A DNA stretch of 64,000 bases from Oscillospiraceae bacterium (GTDB lineage: Bacteria > Bacillota > Clostridia > Oscillospirales > Acutalibacteraceae). Made by a program: the position numbers and the translations under genes. The first letter of the stretch is position 1. Each line of letters starts with the position of its first letter. The stretch is taken from contig JALCPP010000007.1 in assembly GCA_022650485.1 (NCBI GenBank), positions 107,293-171,292 of the forward strand, in the 5' to 3' direction. Shown piece by piece: positions 9,085-18,209 of this stretch. A model generated the notes under the pieces. The model was not told the DNA's origin and did not search any database. It worked only from the letters and a program-made list of their open reading frames with translations.

Positions 9085-10281
9085 TTATTTTTTATGCCTT
9101 TTTCTGTAATCATTGGGCGAAACCGACAAATACCTTTTAAACAGTGTACTGAAATAGCTTTGATTGCAGAAATGATAGAAATTTGAAATATCCGCGATTT
9201 CAAAATCGGTGTACGCCACAAAATAGGTGGACTCCTCAATCCGCTGTCTGGAAATAAACTCTGTAATTGAACAGCCTGTTTCCTTTTTAAACAAGCCGCT
9301 TAAATAGTTCGGGTGCACATAAGCATGCTTTGCAATTTCCGCCAAGCTCAATTTTTGGCTCAGGTTATTAATTAGATACTGCATTGCATTAAAAACAGGA
9401 ATGGAATAATCCTTCGAATTGTTTTCCCGGACCAATTTAACAAATTTTCTGACAATCTCCTGCTCATAGTTTCTCACTTCCGCCATGGTATTCATTTTTT
9501 CGATTTCCTGAATAAAGGTATCACTGTAAGTAAAAGCGATATCCGGAAAAACGCCGGCATCAATCACTGCACGGGTAAAAAAAGTGCAGGAACAGATAAT
9601 GGAATTTTTTAAGGACCGCATTGAATCACTCGACAAAACGGCACGGTTAAGCATGTTAATCTCATTGAGCGTGCTCAGCGCGCCTTTTTCATCACAGGTT
9701 TGAATCTGCTTGACCAGCCGCTTTTCCAAAAAATACGGCGGATGGGTAAACATTTTCTCACGGTTTCTATAGGTATTCTGAAAATAATTTTGAATAAATC
9801 CGACCTGATATTCCATGGGACTGACTTCTTTTGACGCTTTCAGATTTCCATAAGAAAAAAGCCGGGAAACCAGCTTACCACAGTAATAATAAGTCTGGGA
9901 ACTGACTAATTTCAGACCGTTATAATACTGTTCCAGCCGGGGCTTGAGCTTGATCGAAATTTTTTTATTTTGAAGAAGATGGTCCAGTGCGCCGCTGCGC
10001 ATCGGCTCCGTCAGGACAGGCCCCGCCGCCACTGTGCACGTGTCGTCAATCACATAAATCAAAAAGCGTTCCCCATAACTGCTGGTAATATATTGAACGG
10101 CATTGTAATCCATTCGATTGTAGTTGACACAAAACTCCGCTTTTCCGCCCGCCACCGTCTGCGCCGTTTGAAACGATTCCGGCAAAGAGCGTTCTATTTT
10201 TCCGTTTTTCAGCACAATGACAGGAATTTCAGTTGCGTAAAAAAAAGTATGTAAGTTTTCCGTTAAATCAATTTGAAACAT
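9085..10281 (-). CDS. AraC-family transcriptional regulator
   Basis: A 398-residue regulator. The last 100 residues form the two helix-turn-helix AraC DNA-binding domain, with LSLAEIAKHAYVHPNYLSGL and the conserved FSTLFKRYLSVSPNDYRK. The N-terminal 280 residues are a ligand or signal domain I do not recognise. It diverges from the alpha-glucoside ABC operon and is the likely regulator of that operon. ATG at 10281 is preferred; an in-frame GTG at 10290 has no ribosome-binding site. Confidence 0.9.
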   Translation of the reverse strand: MFQIDLTENLHTFFYATEIPVIVLKNGKIERSLPESFQTAQTVAGGKAEFCVNYNRMDYNAVQYITSSYGERFLIYVIDDTCTVAAGPVLTEPMRSGALDHLLQNKKISIKLKPRLEQYYNGLKLVSSQTYYYCGKLVSRLFSYGNLKASKEVSPMEYQVGFIQNYFQNTYRNREKMFTHPPYFLEKRLVKQIQTCDEKGALSTLNEINMLNRAVLSSDSMRSLKNSIICSCTFFTRAVIDAGVFPDIAFTYSDTFIQEIEKMNTMAEVRNYEQEIVRKFVKLVRENNSKDYSIPVFNAMQYLINNLSQKLSLAEIAKHAYVHPNYLSGLFKKETGCSITEFISRQRIEESTYFVAYTDFEIADISNFYHFCNQSYFSTLFKRYLSVSPNDYRKRHKK

Positions 10282-10317
10282 ATTGCTCACCGCGCTTATA
10301 AAATTTTATATAATTTT

Positions 10318-10400
10318 CATGTTCTTCTTATAATATTAACAGAATTATTAATATTTTAAAATACAAATATAAAAATTGGCTTTATAATCAACATGTTCTT
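10318..10400. promoter_or_regulatory. Divergent control region with repeated CATGTTCTT and a weak promoter
   Basis: The nonamer CATGTTCTT occurs at 10318-10326 and 10392-10400 in direct orientation, 74 bp apart, as expected for AraC-type half-sites. A TATAAT for the sugar operon lies at 10383-10388 without a recognisable -35, consistent with activator dependence. The intervening DNA is very AT-rich. Confidence 0.45.
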
Positions 10401-10436
10401 GATTGAAAGAACAAATTCTTGAAGGAGGATTGTTAT

Positions 10437-11696
10437 ATGAAAAAGAAAAAAATTTTAGCGGCATTCCTCGCGATTTCCCTGGCAGCCGGCATGACGGCCT
10501 GCGCAGGCCAGGAGGCGGCACCTTCTGCCGCAAACCAGAAAGCCTCTTCCAGCGAGGCACCCTCAAGCACCGAACCAGTTACCCTGAAATTCGGCGCACA
10601 GGCGGATTCCACACCGGCAACACAAGCTGTGGTGGATGCTTTTAACGCCTCACAGTCAAAGTACAAAGTCGAGTGGCAGCAATTTACCAACGACTCTTCT
10701 CAAATGCACGACCAGCTGCTGACCTCTCTCTCATCCGGCTCGTCGGATTATGATATCATCTCTCTGGATGTCGTATGGGCCGGTGAATTCGCGGCGGCCG
10801 GGTATCTTTCCCCGCTGGATGCAAAAATGAGCAAAGCGGGCTTCAAAAAAACAGATTTCAATCAAGGCTCCATGAATTCCGGAAATTATCAGGGCAAACA
10901 GTACACCCTGCCGTTCTTCCCCGATGTCGCACTGCTGTATTACCGTTCGGATATCGTATCCAAAGAAGACGGTGAAAAGCTGACCAGCGGCGATTATACA
11001 TATGAAGACCTGTACCAGATGGCGGAAAAATATAAAGGCAAAGGCGGAACGGCGGACGGATTCGCTTTTCAGGCAAAGCAGTACGAGGGCCTGACCTGCA
11101 ATGCGAACGAGTTCACGAAGGGTTTTGCAGACCTTGACAACGGACTGAAAGTCATGAATCAGTTCACTTCGTCCAAATTAGTTCCCGCAGATGTACTCAA
11201 CTACAACGAAGGCTCTACAGACGCCAACTTTGACAACGGAAAATCGGTGTTCTCGCGCAACTGGCCGTATCAGTACGGAACCATTAAAGGCGGAAAAACC
11301 GCTCTTAAAACGGACCAGGTCGGCATTGCCCCACTTCCCAACGGCGGATGTGTGGGCGGCTGGCTGCTCGGAATGAATGCCAATTCCAAAAATGCGGACG
11401 GAGCTTGGGAATTCGTCCAATATCTCGCGGGACCGGACGGTCAGAAGATCATGTCCACCAAAGGTTCTTACCTGCCCGGCTACAACACTCTGATTACAGA
11501 CGCCGACGTAGTCGCCGCCAACCCGCTGCTTGACATGGATGGCTTCAAAAACGCCATGAAGACCACCATTGCAAGACCGGTTTCCGGTCAATACTCGAAA
11601 GTAAGTGACACACTGCAAATCAACATTCATAAATATTTGTCCGGCAGTCAAGATCTTGCCGCCACTGTCAAAGCCGTGCAGGAAGCGCTGAAATAG
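10437..11696 (+). CDS. Sugar ABC transporter substrate-binding lipoprotein
   Basis: Family 1 extracellular solute-binding protein (MalE-like), 419 residues. A lysine-rich N terminus and hydrophobic core end in the lipobox GMTAC (Cys about 22), followed by a Ser/Ala-rich linker. Sugar-binding protein signatures are visible, including DIISLDVVWAGEFAAAGYL and the C-terminal GAWEFVQYLAGPDGQKIM. AAGGAGG precedes the ATG. It is the first gene of the alpha-glucoside operon. A terminator follows it, a common way to make more binding protein than permease. Confidence 0.93.
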   Translation: MKKKKILAAFLAISLAAGMTACAGQEAAPSAANQKASSSEAPSSTEPVTLKFGAQADSTPATQAVVDAFNASQSKYKVEWQQFTNDSSQMHDQLLTSLSSGSSDYDIISLDVVWAGEFAAAGYLSPLDAKMSKAGFKKTDFNQGSMNSGNYQGKQYTLPFFPDVALLYYRSDIVSKEDGEKLTSGDYTYEDLYQMAEKYKGKGGTADGFAFQAKQYEGLTCNANEFTKGFADLDNGLKVMNQFTSSKLVPADVLNYNEGSTDANFDNGKSVFSRNWPYQYGTIKGGKTALKTDQVGIAPLPNGGCVGGWLLGMNANSKNADGAWEFVQYLAGPDGQKIMSTKGSYLPGYNTLITDADVVAANPLLDMDGFKNAMKTTIARPVSGQYSKVSDTLQINIHKYLSGSQDLAATVKAVQEALK

Positions 11697-11713
11697 GAAA
11701 AGGAATCCCAAAG

Positions 11714-11745
11714 GGCATGCACCGGTTACGATGCATGCCTTTTTT
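11714..11745 (+). terminator. Intercistronic attenuating terminator
   Basis: GGCATGCA pairs with TGCATGCC, followed by six T. It lies between the binding-protein and permease genes of one operon and is expected to be partial. Confidence 0.75.
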
Positions 11746-11766
11746 ATCAAGATTGCGGGGGATTTT

Positions 11767-12993
11767 ATGATCAAAAAATTAACATTTCGTCAGTTTCTGT
11801 TTCTTGTACCGCTGCTGATAATCATTGCGGTCTTTTCTATCTGGCCGATTCTGACTTCCTTTACATATTCCTTTTTTGACTATCAACTAAACAACATCCA
11901 AAAATCACAGCTAAGCTTTTCAGGCACTTTTTCGAAAAAGCAGTTTGAGGAAAACAGCGAGTACGTCAAGCTCTTTCTGAGTGACGACGCAAACGCGGCA
12001 GCCGGAAACGCAAAGGCTGAGCAGGCCTTTCAAGAGGCCCTTGCAGACGCGGAAAACTACTGCGAAACATTCTCCGGTTTTCCAAGCGGTAAAATTTCAG
12101 CTTCCCAGAGCAAAGAGTTTACCAATTCAACCGAAGCCCTGCGGCTGAAAGTAAAACAGCTTTACCTGAATTTTCCAAATGAAAAGTATGCAAACCAAGA
12201 GTCATTGCCCATGATTTTTGAGGAACTGAACAAAGCAATCTCCCCCTCCAACTTCACAGGACTGTCGGGTTATCGCATGATCTTCGGCGACCAAAGACTG
12301 TTTGACGCACTGGGGCATACGGTTTATTTCACGCTGATCTCCGTTGCCATTGAATTTCTGCTCGGACTCGGTCTGGCACTGATTATGAATAAAGCCGTCA
12401 GGGGAATCGGGCTGATTCGTGCCGGCGCGTTAATTCCCTGGGCGATTCCCACCGCGGTTTCCGCCCTGATGTGGAGTTACCTGTATGACGGTTCCAACGG
12501 AATCATCGCTCATATTTTTGCCGAGCTCGGGTTGATCTCTTCCTCTGAGACCATGCTGCTGACCGGTCCCGGTGCCATGTGGGCCGCCATTCTGACCGAT
12601 GTTTGGAAAACAACGCCGTATATGGCGCTTCTGCTTCTGGCAGGCCTGCAGGTCATTGACAAGGGGCTGTACGAAAGCAGTGCGATCGACGGCGCCAATC
12701 GAATTCAAACGTTTTTTAAGATTACTCTTCCGCTGTTAAAACCGTCCATTTTGGTTGCTGTATTGTTTCGCACACTGGACGCTTTTCGGGTGTACGACCT
12801 GATTGCGGTTTTGACCGGCGGCGGCCCGGGCGGTGCAACGGAAACCCTTTCCGTCTACGCCTATAAAACCATGTTTTCCCAAATGAACTTCGGCTACGGT
12901 TCCGTCATCGTCATGTTCATGTTCGTGTGCGTGTTGATTATTGCGACCCTGTTTATCAAAGTACTGGGCGCCAACGTTATGACTTCTGATTAA
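11767..12993 (+). CDS. Sugar ABC transporter permease, MalF-like
   Basis: Inner-membrane permease of the carbohydrate uptake family, 408 residues. TM1 lies near residues 12-33, then a large external loop (about 35-165) as in MalF, then a six-helix core. The ATPase-coupling EAA loop reads YESSAIDGANRIQTFFKITLP. ATG at 11767 follows GCGGGGGA. It pairs with the next gene to form the translocation pore. No ATPase gene is in the operon; an MsmX-type shared ATPase is expected elsewhere. Confidence 0.93.
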   Translation: MIKKLTFRQFLFLVPLLIIIAVFSIWPILTSFTYSFFDYQLNNIQKSQLSFSGTFSKKQFEENSEYVKLFLSDDANAAAGNAKAEQAFQEALADAENYCETFSGFPSGKISASQSKEFTNSTEALRLKVKQLYLNFPNEKYANQESLPMIFEELNKAISPSNFTGLSGYRMIFGDQRLFDALGHTVYFTLISVAIEFLLGLGLALIMNKAVRGIGLIRAGALIPWAIPTAVSALMWSYLYDGSNGIIAHIFAELGLISSSETMLLTGPGAMWAAILTDVWKTTPYMALLLLAGLQVIDKGLYESSAIDGANRIQTFFKITLPLLKPSILVAVLFRTLDAFRVYDLIAVLTGGGPGGATETLSVYAYKTMFSQMNFGYGSVIVMFMFVCVLIIATLFIKVLGANVMTSD

Positions 12994-13006
12994 GGGGGGA
13001 ACAGAT

Positions 13007-13828
13007 ATAAAAAAAGCAAACTGGCTGTTTTATTTGGTAACCGCTGTCTTTCTGGTTGTGATTCTGTTCCCGTTCTTCTGGATCCTTATCACTTCTTTTA
13101 AACCATCGAACGAAATTTTCGGCAGCGGTGCCTTTCAGCTTCTCAGTCAGGCACCAACGCTGAACAATTACAGTTCGATTTTTAACGGGAAGAATATTTT
13201 AAGTTCCATCAAAAACAGTTTGATGATTTCACTGATTACCACTCTATATGTCATTGTGGTTTCCACTCTGGCGGCTTACGCCATTTCGCGCTTTCATTTC
13301 CGGTTTAAAAACTTTCTTCTGGGGCTGATCCTCGTCATTTCCATGTTTCCACAAATGATTATCGTCGGACCAATCTTTAACCTCTTCACCCTGCTGCACT
13401 GGACCAACTCCTACTTTATCGTCCTCCCCTATTCCACCATCACCATTCCGATGGCGGTGTGGATCATGGTGGCACATTTCGGACATATTCCCCTCTCGAT
13501 TGAAGAATCTGCAAAAATTGACGGGGCTGATCCATTCCTGATTCTGTGGAAAATTGTTTTTCCCCTGGCAGCCCCGGGCGTATTTACGACCGCAATTGTC
13601 ACCTTTATCGCCGCGTGGAATGAATATCTGCTGACTGCCACGCTGAACACCGAAATTCCCATGCAGACGGTTCCGGTCGCCATTTCATTTTTGCGCACGC
13701 AGTTTTCCATTCTGTGGGGCGAAGTTTCGGCCGCGACCGTGGTCGTCACCATTCCAACCATTATCATCGTGCTTCTATTCCAGAAAAGAATTGTATCCGG
13801 TCTTGTTTCGGGAGCGGTGAAGGAGTAG
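13007..13828 (+). CDS. Sugar ABC transporter permease, MalG-like
   Basis: Second permease subunit, 273 residues if begun at 13007. It has six predicted helices and the EAA loop SIEESAKIDGADPFLILWKI. The family N terminus (KKANWLFYLVTAVFL) is encoded in frame, but its first codon is ATA at 13007, which lies 6 bases after the strong GGGGGGA at 12994-13000. No ATG, GTG or TTG exists between that site and TTG 13034, which would cut into the first membrane helix. I therefore place the start at the AUA; it could also be a sequencing error or a recent ATG-to-ATA mutation. Confidence 0.85.
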   Translation: MKKANWLFYLVTAVFLVVILFPFFWILITSFKPSNEIFGSGAFQLLSQAPTLNNYSSIFNGKNILSSIKNSLMISLITTLYVIVVSTLAAYAISRFHFRFKNFLLGLILVISMFPQMIIVGPIFNLFTLLHWTNSYFIVLPYSTITIPMAVWIMVAHFGHIPLSIEESAKIDGADPFLILWKIVFPLAAPGVFTTAIVTFIAAWNEYLLTATLNTEIPMQTVPVAISFLRTQFSILWGEVSAATVVVTIPTIIIVLLFQKRIVSGLVSGAVKE

Positions 13829-13830
13829 CC

Positions 13831-16134
13831 ATGAAGCAAAAAAATAAAATTTATGAAGTTAAAAATTTCAGTCTTGAAAACGAACAGCTGCTACAATACG
13901 AAACCTTATTTCATAACGCAAACGGATATCTGGGCGTCCGCTCCAACTTTGAAGAGGGATACCCTGATTCCTACCAAACCGTCCGCGGTGAATATATCAA
14001 CGGCTTTTACAATTTTTCGCGGATGAATCAGGCTGAAAAGCTCTGCGGCCTGACGGAAGAGAAACAGGTGATGCCAAATCTTGTCGACACACAGGGCATC
14101 CAGCTGACGGTCTGTGGAGAGCCGTTCAGCATGTTTCGCGGCAAAATTCTTGACAGTGCCAGAATTCTCGACATGGAGAAGGGCGTAACCATCCGCCGGG
14201 TAATATGGCGTTCCCCCGGGCAGAGGGAATTGGAAATTGAGATCACGCGTATGACCTCTTTTAAAATGCTTCCTCTGTTCACCATTGAATACCGTGTCAG
14301 GGCTCTGAATTTCAGCGGTTCCATCGAATTCTTCTCCACGCACATCGGAGATGTACGTAACTCCTTTTCTTCAAAAGACCCACGCGTCGCCGACGGCGCG
14401 GCACGGCATCTGCGCCCCGAAGCCGCAGTTTTTACCCCCGAAGGATTTTCTACCATCACCTCTCACACTACCACATCGCGGCTGACGGCCGTATCCATGG
14501 TATGTAACCGTTTATCCTACCCTGCGGCGGAATCTCGCGAGGCACGAGGCCCAGCGGCAGTGCAGGAGTTCCGCCTGAATCTGGATCAGGGACACAGCGT
14601 TACCCTGACCAAATACACGGTCCTGTGCGACTCCGTCCATTACCAGAACTGCGAGGACCTGGCGGCAGACCTGATGAAACAGGCGGTAAGCGTTCCGCTG
14701 TCCGACTGGTACCATGCTCAGGAACGCTACCTCAAACAATTCTGGGAAACCGGGAACATACAGCTTGAGGGGGATGATGCCCTGCAAAACGCCATCACCT
14801 ATAATCTGTACCAGCTCATCCAGTCTGTAGGGAAAGATCCGCACAGCAATATTGCCGCCAAAGGCCTTTCCGGAGAAGGGTACGAAGGGCATTATTTCTG
14901 GGACACGGAAATGTATATCGAACCGTATTTTCTGCTGACCCGCCCCAGTCTTGCCAAAAATCTGATTGCTTTCCGCTATACCACGCTGGACGCCGCGCGA
15001 AGGAATGCCCGCATCCTCGGGCACCGGAAAGGTGCCCTGTACCCCTGGCGCACGATTATGGGCAGAGAATGCTCCGGCTATTTTCCTTCCGGCAGCGCCC
15101 AATACCATATCAACGGCGATATTGCCTATTCGGTCGTCAATTATTATCTTACTACAAAAGATTTCGACTTCATGGTTCACTGCGGCGCAGAGATTCTCTT
15201 TGAAACGGCGCGGCTCTGGATGGATGTTGGGAATTACTACAAAGGAAAATTCCGCATCAACTGTGTCACCGGACCGGATGAATACACTTGTCTGGTCAAT
15301 AACAACTATTACACCAATGTCATCGCCAGATATAACTTGAAATGGGCCGCACGGTTTTACCGGATGATGACAGAGGAAAACAAAATTTCACCGCTCGCAG
15401 AACGCCTTTGTCTCACAAGGGAAGAAATTCTATCGTTTCAACAAGCGGCGGACGACATGTACCTGCCCTATAACCAGGAACTGGACATCAACCCGCAGGA
15501 CGATTCCTTTTTATCAAAAGAAAAATGGGATTTTTCACAGACCCCGCCGGATTCCTTTCCCCTGCTGATGCATGTCCACCCGCTTTCTTTATACCGCCGC
15601 CAAGTCTGCAAGCAGGCCGACACGATTCTGGCCCATTTTATTCTGGAAGATGAGCAGCCGCTTTCCACCATGCGGCATTCCTATGACTATTATGAAAAAA
15701 TCACCACACATGACTCTTCCCTTTCTTCCTGCATCTTCTGCATCATGGCGGCCAGGTTCGGCATGACGGAAAAGGCTTACAGCTATTTTGGGAAATCGGC
15801 TCAAACCGATTTAATGAATACGCACGGCAATACAAAAGACGGGCTGCATATCGCCAACATGGGCGGCGTCTATATGTCCATTGTTTACGGATTCGGCGGC
15901 CTGCGCATCAAAGAAGACGGACTTCACCTCGCCCCCGTTCTTCCTCAAAAGTGGGGCGGCTATTCATTCAAACTATACTTTGAAAACAGTTTGCTCGCAA
16001 TTTCCGTCAAGCATCCGGTCTGTGAAATCACTCTTCTCAGCGGCACGGAAAAGACACTCTTTTTTTATGGAAAAGCACATCAGCTCAAAGACCGGCTCAA
16101 CATTCCGCTCGAACCATGGGGGGAGAAAATATGA
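13831..16134 (+). CDS. Glycoside hydrolase family 65 alpha-glucoside phosphorylase
   Basis: GH65 enzymes cleave alpha-linked glucobiosides with phosphate, releasing beta-glucose 1-phosphate. The 767-residue protein has the N-terminal beta-sandwich and the (alpha/alpha)6 catalytic barrel. KGLSGEGYEGHYFWDTEMY (about 350-368) and GPDEYTCLVNNNYYTN, whose Glu is the expected general acid, are clear. The substrate may be maltose, kojibiose, nigerose, trehalose or a glucosyl-rhamnose; I cannot tell which. GAAGGAG precedes the ATG. Its stop overlaps the beta-phosphoglucomutase start (ATGA), matching the metabolic hand-off of beta-glucose 1-phosphate. Confidence 0.93.
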   Translation: MKQKNKIYEVKNFSLENEQLLQYETLFHNANGYLGVRSNFEEGYPDSYQTVRGEYINGFYNFSRMNQAEKLCGLTEEKQVMPNLVDTQGIQLTVCGEPFSMFRGKILDSARILDMEKGVTIRRVIWRSPGQRELEIEITRMTSFKMLPLFTIEYRVRALNFSGSIEFFSTHIGDVRNSFSSKDPRVADGAARHLRPEAAVFTPEGFSTITSHTTTSRLTAVSMVCNRLSYPAAESREARGPAAVQEFRLNLDQGHSVTLTKYTVLCDSVHYQNCEDLAADLMKQAVSVPLSDWYHAQERYLKQFWETGNIQLEGDDALQNAITYNLYQLIQSVGKDPHSNIAAKGLSGEGYEGHYFWDTEMYIEPYFLLTRPSLAKNLIAFRYTTLDAARRNARILGHRKGALYPWRTIMGRECSGYFPSGSAQYHINGDIAYSVVNYYLTTKDFDFMVHCGAEILFETARLWMDVGNYYKGKFRINCVTGPDEYTCLVNNNYYTNVIARYNLKWAARFYRMMTEENKISPLAERLCLTREEILSFQQAADDMYLPYNQELDINPQDDSFLSKEKWDFSQTPPDSFPLLMHVHPLSLYRRQVCKQADTILAHFILEDEQPLSTMRHSYDYYEKITTHDSSLSSCIFCIMAARFGMTEKAYSYFGKSAQTDLMNTHGNTKDGLHIANMGGVYMSIVYGFGGLRIKEDGLHLAPVLPQKWGGYSFKLYFENSLLAISVKHPVCEITLLSGTEKTLFFYGKAHQLKDRLNIPLEPWGEKI

Positions 16135-16778
16135 GTTACACCGGCGCCATTTTTGACCTGGACGGAGTCTTGGTTGACACGGCAAAATTTCACTACCTTG
16201 CATGGAAACAGCTTGCGGAAAGACTTGGCTTCCCGTTCACTCCGGAACAGAATGAAAAGCTGAAAGGCGTCTCACGGATGGAATCGCTGAATCTTCTTTT
16301 AAAAGCCGGCGGAATGGAAGGCCGTTTCAAGCCGGATGAAAAAGAGCGGATGGCGGCGTGGAAAAACAAGCGGTATGTCGAATCTATTTCCACATTGAAC
16401 TCTTCAAATCTGCTTGACGGAGCTGCAGAACTTTTAGAACGGCTGCACTCGCATAAAGTAAAAATTGCGTTGGGGTCCGCCAGTAAAAATGCCCCGCTTA
16501 TTCTCAAAAGCATCGGAATCTCCTCGTTCTTCGATGCAGTGGTAGACGGAAACAAAGTTACACGAACCAAACCGGACCCACAGGTCTTTCTGCTTGCCGC
16601 CCACGCACTGAATCTTTCAGAAAACCGCTGTGTGGTATTCGAGGATTCAGAAGCCGGTCTTCAGGCAGCAAAGTGTGCGGGAATGTACGCCATCGGCATC
16701 GGCAGCCACAAAAATCTACCCAGTGCCGACATGGTTTACAAAAGTCTGACCCAATTCCCCTGTGATGGTTATTTTTAA
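16131..16778 (+). CDS. pgmB: Beta-phosphoglucomutase
   Basis: Haloacid-dehalogenase-type mutase converting beta-glucose 1-phosphate to glucose 6-phosphate. The 215-residue protein has the nucleophile motif FDLDGVLVDTA, a cap domain, the LGSASKN motif and the metal-binding VFEDSEAGLQAA. It follows GH65 with a 4-base overlap and GGGGGAG as ribosome-binding site. Together they send imported disaccharide into glycolysis at the cost of one phosphate. Confidence 0.95.
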   Translation: MSYTGAIFDLDGVLVDTAKFHYLAWKQLAERLGFPFTPEQNEKLKGVSRMESLNLLLKAGGMEGRFKPDEKERMAAWKNKRYVESISTLNSSNLLDGAAELLERLHSHKVKIALGSASKNAPLILKSIGISSFFDAVVDGNKVTRTKPDPQVFLLAAHALNLSENRCVVFEDSEAGLQAAKCAGMYAIGIGSHKNLPSADMVYKSLTQFPCDGYF

Positions 16779-16792
16779 AATTTTTACACCAT

Positions 16793-16849
16793 AAGGAAAC
16801 CGACATTCATTTTTGTACCAATCATATAAAAATGGGTGTCGGTTTCCTT
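16793..16849. repeat. 57-bp inverted repeat after the sugar operon
   Basis: AAGGAAACCGACA (16793-16805) is perfectly complementary to TGTCGGTTTCCTT (16837-16849), with an inner CATTTTT/AAAAATG helix. It would form a very stable RNA hairpin on either strand but lacks a clean U-tract. It may be the operon's transcript end or a small repeat element. Confidence 0.6.
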
Positions 16850-17269
16850 ACGAAAGGTCTTCAATATTAATGTCTGTTCCGTATTTGAAATTCTTACAGA
16901 ACTATAAACTATGCTATTCCGGCCAACCGATTAGAATTCATAATTCGGATATTATGTAAACAGAATAGTATGCTAGTATTTCAACCATCAGATTTCAACA
17001 GCGCTGATTCAGCGGTTGAAAATTGCCCATTCTGCCAGTAATACAGGATTGTTTTGGTGGAAAACTTTGTGGAAAGTGTTGAATCTTTTTCCAATTCAAC
17101 CGTTTTCACTTGTCTTAAATCAGTTTTATGTCAAACAAAAGCAACCACTCGTACCATTGCACTATTTATTTGCGGCAAATCCATTATTTTCCTAACTGCA
17201 ATTATTCTGTTGACAAAACAATGTAAAATACAGTGGTACTTATTAACAAAATTCGAAAGGGGTACCCGA
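16850..17269. other. Intergenic region with no gene found
   Basis: About 420 AT-rich bases between the inverted repeat and the DUF4358 gene. The only long frame runs into that gene from upstream and has no ribosome-binding site before 17270. I see no RNA gene; a TTGACA at about 17212 has no well-placed -10. Confidence 0.5.
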
Positions 17270-17791
17270 ATGAATCAGGTGGAATCGAGCAGAAAAAAGT
17301 GGGTTGTATTCACGGTTGTCACTTTCATCTGCACCATTGCTGTTCTGATTGGTGCCTTTTTTGCCATTCATCATATGCGTGAAAATTATGCACAATATAC
17401 GCCGGATGAAATTACCCAGCAGATCATGGAAAAACTAGAGCCGAAAGATCTGGCGAAAGTAGATGCCGGGCAGATTTCAAAGCACTATGAAATTCCGGAC
17501 GGAGTAATCGAGTCCAGTTCGCTTTATATGAGCAAATCCAGCGAAAGCGCGTCCGAATTGGCCTGTTTCCTTTTAACGGACACTTCAAAGTATGACCAGC
17601 TAAAGCACGCCATCAATACCCACATCAGCGCAAAGGCGGCTGGATTTAAAACGTTAAATCCAGCTCAGTACAATGCCTTGAAAAATGTGGTTATTTCTCA
17701 GAAAGGGCGATATGTTCTGGTATCGGTGGGGAGTGTAGGGGCGGCTGAAGAAAAATTGTTTTTAGATCTGCTCAATGAAAAAAGTTCTTGA
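17270..17791 (+). CDS. DUF4358 domain protein, membrane-anchored
   Basis: A 173-residue protein with a short cytoplasmic N terminus, one membrane helix (about residues 12-34) and an extracellular DUF4358-like domain (about 55-170). That domain includes a YEIPDGVIESSSLYMS stretch and a final strand RYVLVSVG. DUF4358 proteins are small exported proteins of unknown role in Clostridia. ATG at 17270 is chosen because AAAGGGG precedes it; upstream in-frame codons lack such a site. Confidence 0.8.
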   Translation: MNQVESSRKKWVVFTVVTFICTIAVLIGAFFAIHHMRENYAQYTPDEITQQIMEKLEPKDLAKVDAGQISKHYEIPDGVIESSSLYMSKSSESASELACFLLTDTSKYDQLKHAINTHISAKAAGFKTLNPAQYNALKNVVISQKGRYVLVSVGSVGAAEEKLFLDLLNEKSS

Positions 17792-17825
17792 AAACAGGAC
17801 AAAGATATGATAGAATAGAACGTAC

Positions 17826-17900
<75 letters not shown>

Positions 17901-17907
17901 AACAAAA

Positions 17908-17948
17908 AGTCCGGAAAGCTGCATGAATGTTAGCTTTTCGGGCTTTTT
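17908..17948 (+). terminator. Terminator of tRNA-Gly
   Basis: AGTCCGGAAAGCT pairs with AGCTTTTCGGGCT over 13 bp (including G-U pairs), followed by a T run. Confidence 0.85.
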
Positions 17949-18209
17949 GGCATATTGGCCCAAATGGGGGATTTACGCGTGGAATTTCGGCTCTATTCAA
18001 TATACCCCAACTATTGGCATAGAGCCAAAATAAATAGAGTTTTATATATCGATCTTAACAAAAAACAGGCTGGTACACACCAACCTGTTTTTGTCCTTAT
18101 GAACACTCGAGGGTCATTCGTAGTGGTCCGAGTGAAATTATAGGACTTAAAGAAATCCAGTGATATTAATAGTTTGCAGGAAGTTGACAAGTAGTATTTA
18201 CGCCTCGGT
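17949..18209. other. Intergenic segment holding a copy of the tRNA-Pro end
   Basis: No gene is supported here. It contains TGGTCCGAGTGA at 18124-18135, identical to the 3' end of the tRNA-Pro gene 1.7 kb away; see the repeat entry. Confidence 0.5.
18124..18135. repeat. 12-bp direct repeat of the tRNA-Pro 3' end
   Basis: TGGTCCGAGTGA here equals bases 19801-19812 (CCA end and acceptor of tRNA-Pro) in the same orientation. The two copies flank the DUF4417 cassette. This fits an old integration at the tRNA 3' end, though a chance match is not excluded. Confidence 0.45.
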
